The position numbers and the translations under genes were made by a program. A DNA stretch of 64,000 nt from Arachis hypogaea (taxonomy: Eukaryota > Streptophyta > Magnoliopsida > Fabales > Fabaceae): NCBI RefSeq assembly GCF_003086295.3, contig NC_092048.1:85632386-85696385 (forward strand), given 5' to 3'. Within the stretch, counting starts at the first letter, position 1. The number at the start of each line of letters is the position of its first letter. Shown here one piece after another: positions 60,235-64,000 of the stretch. Under the pieces are notes generated by a model that saw only the letters and a program-made list of their open reading frames with translations, was not told where the DNA came from and ran no database searches.

Positions 60235-63200
60235 ATAGATGTTCAAGGATGGATTCAAGCACAAGCCACCTTGATGAGGAGTTTCCCATAAGTCCAACTT
60301 AGGGACAATAAACAAAAGTGCTCGGTGGGAGACACCCTACCATGGTAACATCTTTTTCATTTTTCCCTTTTGTATATATTGGTAAAATTAGTTTAATTTC
60401 ATATTTGTGTTGGTTTGTTGGTTTAGTTAGTAGTCTAGTATGTTAAATATGGTTTTATGGTGTTTTGGTAGCTGTTTGGAGGTTTGGAATGATTCGTTTG
60501 GTGCAAGAACCTGGAAAAATTTTGAAAAATAGAGCACCATGACATGCATACGCGTCACCCACGCGTACGCGTGACCACAAGTTTTTCGACCATCCACGTA
60601 TATGCCTCACCCACCCGTACGTGTGGCCACCAAATTTTCATGCTCCCATACAAATTACAGAGAGTTGTGCGAGTTTTAGGTTGGAATTGTGCCTCTAGCA
60701 CAAAGTCCACCCACGCATATGCATCACCCCACACGTACGTGTCGCCTCTTTGATTTGTCCATCATGCGTACGCGTGACTCATGTGTATGCGTCGTACCCA
60801 TTTCACCTCACCACGCATATGCATCGCTTCACGCGTATACGTGAAGCCTACCCTGTTTCACCACTCTTCTTTTCTTCTCTTCTTTCCATTTCTTTCTCTC
60901 TTCTCTCTTCTCTTCTTTTCTTTCCCTTCTTCAACCATCATCCAACACTACCAATCACCATCTACTTGGTTTTGAGGTTTTAATTTGCTACTTGGTTTTG
61001 AGCTCCTAATGCTTAATATTTTTGAATACCAAGTACTCACAACATTGCCTTCAAGTTTTTTTTAAATCTTTTGAATTGCATGTTCTGGCCACCATATGAT
61101 TTAAAGCATTTCATTATGATTAGGCAATAGTATATTATCAATGCATTTTTTGTTAGGTGATGCTTGTTTATGATTGACCCTTATTTACATCACCTATTTC
61201 ATGCATTGAGATTTATGGAATTGTGAAATTGGATCAAAAGCTTACCTAGTGACATATTTTTGAGCTTTCTAAGCTTTGTGGACCATTCTTGCTATTTGAT
61301 TGAGTTTCACTTCTATCTTCTTTTTCCTAAGCTCCATAGCACCCATGTGTTTCACTTCTATGCTACTTAGGTGTTGCAAACAACCTCAACAGGTGTCATT
61401 GGTTGATGTGTGAGCTCTATATTTCATTTGGTTCACTAAGTTTACTTGCACATCAATTAATGTCCATTCATTATCCATTTTGCAATTGCTTGTCTTTGCT
61501 TGAATGCTTTTATGCCTCTTTATTACTTGATTGGTTGTCTTACCCTTCAAGTTTTCTTTGAAGTGTTTCAAGCACACTAGAATGAGTGAAGTGCATACTT
61601 CTTTTTTGTAATTGTGACATAGTTTTTATGCTAGTATGTGTGTTCTAAACCATATGCAACTAAGAACTCACACCTATTTTTTATCAATGTCACACTAATT
61701 CACTCACTCCATTCTAGTGATCATCACCTCATTCCAACAATTTACGCTTCTTTGCTTTTGCATTTTCTCATCTTACTGTACTATTTTCCATTTTTCATGG
61801 GTGAGTCATCATAGGCAAAAACAAAAGCGGGAGAAAGAACACGCAGCAACCGGTTGATCCGCCAACTAAAGGTGGCAACCAGTGTAGTCGCCATACCCCC
61901 TTGCTCATCTTTGGATGCACCGAAGACGGTGCAAACTTTTAAGTGTGGGGAGGTCGTCCAACCACTCGGCGCTCTTGGGTGACAATTTCTAATCCCAACA
62001 CTTTCGCATTTCATTTTTAGGTCTTTTAGGATTTTTAGTTGCATTTTCTTAGTTTGTATATATATACACAATAAGCTTAGTCAAAATAATAAAAATTTCC
62101 AAGAAATTTATCTATAGGGCACCCCAATTGATTTGGAAAAAAAATTTAAAACTTGCTTGAATTATATATATTGTGGAGCATATTTTTGAGCTAAGAACAC
62201 ATAAGCATGTGAGATTTGAGCCTAATTGTGTGGTTACATCATATAACCACTTATTTTCATTCTTGTGTGTGATTATTCTCTTTCTATGAATGCAATCTTT
62301 AATTTGTTTGATTCTTTATGTCCATTATTTTTTGTATGAATGCACTTATATGATTGAGGCCATTGTTTCAAATAGCTCACTTAACTAAATAGCCTTACCT
62401 TTTATCTTCCATTGTTAGCCAACTTTGAGCCTATGCTAAACCCATTTATTCTTAATTTTAGCACATTACAAGCCTTGAAGCGAAAAACAATAAATGTCCT
62501 TAATTTGGATCTTTGATTAGCTCGGGCTAGTGAGTGTGTGTATCATTCAAGTGTGGAGAAACTTGGGACATTGGTTGAGGTAAAAGTATGTTTTTATATT
62601 TCTGTCAAAATTTTGGGAATTAGGTACATACTCATGGATTAAATATTTAAACCATATGCATTGGTACCTTTGTGTATAATTCATAAAAAAAAGAAAAAAA
62701 ATAGAAAAATAAAAAGGAAAAAAATATATAGAAAAGAAAAAAAAGAAAAACAAAAGCAATAAAAAGGGGACAAAATGCCCCAAAGTGAAGTTCAATAATA
62801 ATCAATGCATATGAGTTGTGATAAAAAAGAGAATGCATGAGTGTGTGAAAAAGTGAAGAATGGGTAGTTAGGTTAGCATTTAAATTGTATAGGTTGTCAT
62901 AGGTTTAGGTGGGAAGTTTAGGTTAATCAAAGATTCAAATTTCTAGTCCACTTAATCAAATACAATCCTACCTTGACCCTAACCCCATTACAGCCTATGG
63001 ATAAGTCCTCATGATATTTGTATGCATGCATGAAATAATTGTTGATTGTTAGATGAAAAACAAATCTTGAAAAGTATGATTAGGGGAGAATTGAGTGAAA
63101 TCAACCCTATACACTTGAGTGACTAGAGCGGATATACATCCGGTGAGGGTTCGATTGCTCAATTACATGTTTTTACCTAGAATCATCACTTTTCTTGCAA

Positions 63201-63443
63201 GTTTGTAAAATCTTTAATAACTCAATTCAATTGTGGTTTGAATTGGTTGTTAATACCTTTAGCCCTCATATGCATATATGCTTTCTTGGAAGTTGATTTA
63301 TCTTGACCAAGTAGTTGCATTCATTTAGATAGATTGCATTTAGATAGGTTGCATTTAGGTAGTTTGCATTGAATAAATGTTGATACCCTTTGTCTCTATC
63401 TTGAGTTTAGCATGAGGACATGCTTGGTTTAAGTGTGGGGAGG
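60235..63443 (+). other. Element F 3' non-coding region (copy 2)
   Basis: No gene. Palindromes at 60541-60845, a CT run (60868-60930), a 7-bp hairpin TGCACCG/CGGTGCA with loop AAGA (61916-61933) followed at once by TTTTAAGTGTGGGGAGG (61937-61953), an A-rich run (62684-62760), and a second TTTAAGTGTGGGGAGG at 63428-63443 that looks like the true polypurine tract. The plus-strand LTR expected next is absent. Confidence 0.6.
60541..60845 (+). repeat. Array of ACGCGTACGCGT-type palindromes (element F)
   Basis: At least six short inverted repeats (CACGCGTACGCGTG, GTACGTGTGGCCAC-like, CGCATATGCATC, TTCACGCGTATACGTGAA) in about 300 bp of otherwise AT-rich DNA. The same core, ACGCGTACGCGT, is found in the LTR of D (57036). 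Several units have CG-to-TA-type variants, suggesting methylation decay. Confidence 0.7.
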
Positions 63444-63452
63444 CCAAAAATT

Positions 63453-64000
63453 TGATGTAGGAAAATTGTCGGTAAAGAATTTCTCAATGAAATCTCGTTG
63501 CAAGTATAGTTCTAAACCAACAGCAATCCTCAATCAAAATTTAATTTGTTTGTCATAACTAGAAACCCCAATAAAAATAACCGAAGCATTTAAACCTCAG
63601 GTTGTCTCTCAAGGAATTGCAGGGAAGTGTTCATGTTATTGATTATAGGAAAGTGTTTTTGGGGTTTTGGAATAAGGAACAAGAAAAATAAATGGCAATA
63701 AAGTAAAGGAACTCAAATGGTAAAAAGGTCTTGGCAAGGGTCGATGGTTAAGGATCTTTATCCTTGTTACTAACCACAACAAGATAATTGCAAGGATCAA
63801 TCCCATTAAGTCATCCTCTAACAAGTAAAGGAAAGTCAAATGAGCTACATTAATCCTAATCCATAAGTCCTAGCCACTTCACTAATTAACTTAGTGGAAG
63901 CTAGAGTCAATAGACACCAATCATCAATCACTTGAACATTAGCAACTCAAGTTTACCTAAGTTACCATCCCAAGCCAAGAATAGAAAATTCTACTCTAAC
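63453..64000 (-). mobile_element. Element G LTR (copy 2), U5 side, running off the window
   Basis: On the minus strand the LTR ends ...CCTACATCA at 63453, followed by AAATTTTTGGCC. This is the beginning of a TTTTTGGCGCC-type primer-site context that breaks off after TTGGC. Inside, CAATTCCTTGAGAGACAACC followed by the small AACC/GGTT hairpin corresponds to the U5 boxes of A, B and C. No ORF. From about 63843 to the window end the sequence has no counterpart in copy 1 because of the gap. Confidence 0.6.

Larger units (their letters stand above)
39241..63842 (+). repeat. Copy 2 of the ~24.7-kb direct duplication, starting at the gap
   Basis: Begins at the first base after the N run with text identical to 13551 onward. 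The first 1500 bases differ from copy 1 only by one substitution (39559) and one in-frame 3-base deletion (near 40491). From 40741 there is a scrambled join with about 183 bases missing, then many one-base losses to about 47 kb. Further right copy 2 is the cleaner copy. After about 63842 it continues into text not seen in copy 1. Confidence 0.95.

Overview
The window is plant nuclear DNA made almost entirely of nested Ty3/gypsy LTR retrotransposons. Primer-binding sites match plant tRNA-Asp, TATAAATA boxes sit in the LTRs, the gag-pol proteins are of Athila type, and the intergenic DNA is AT-rich. LTRs starting TGATGAGCGGATA and arrays built on GGCGTTTAACGCC recall the FIDEL/Feral-type elements of peanut (Arachis). 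The peanut attribution is recognition from memory and was not checked by a search. I found no host gene, tRNA, rRNA or CRISPR.

Layout of the left part (1-38240). A minus-strand FIDEL-type LTR (1-1318) abuts element A (+, 1319-9503 and 21632-22276). A has a broken gag-protease, no reverse transcriptase or integrase, and a second ORF behind its own TATA box. Element B (+, 9504-21631) sits inside the 3' LTR of A. B is complete, with two 2398-bp LTRs differing at 8 sites, TSD GTATA, a tRNA-Asp primer site, and a gag-PR-RT-RH-IN frame broken by one missing base. A lies in the 3' region of element C (-, 22277-31402), a heavily mutated Athila-type element. C in turn lies in the LTR of element D (-, from 31403). 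D meets a plus-strand fragment F, which runs to a polypurine tract fused to the primer-site edge of a minus-strand LTR (G). A run of exactly 1000 N follows.

Right part (39241-64000). Everything after the N run up to about 63842 repeats 13551-38240 in the same order: B 3' part, A LTR end, C, D, F, G. The copies differ mainly by one-base homopolymer indels that grow denser towards the gap on each side. All eight sites that separate the two B LTRs agree between the copies. The simplest reading is one locus assembled twice at overlapping contig ends. Where the copies differ, copy 1 is the better text for the pol and 3' part of B, copy 2 is better for F, and C needs both.

Most interesting are structured non-coding signals shared between element families. 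They are a twin hairpin just after the pol stop, arrays of hairpins that copy the polypurine tract, family-specific palindrome arrays in or near the LTRs with paired compensatory changes, a U5 box followed by a hairpin, and a terminal LTR hairpin.
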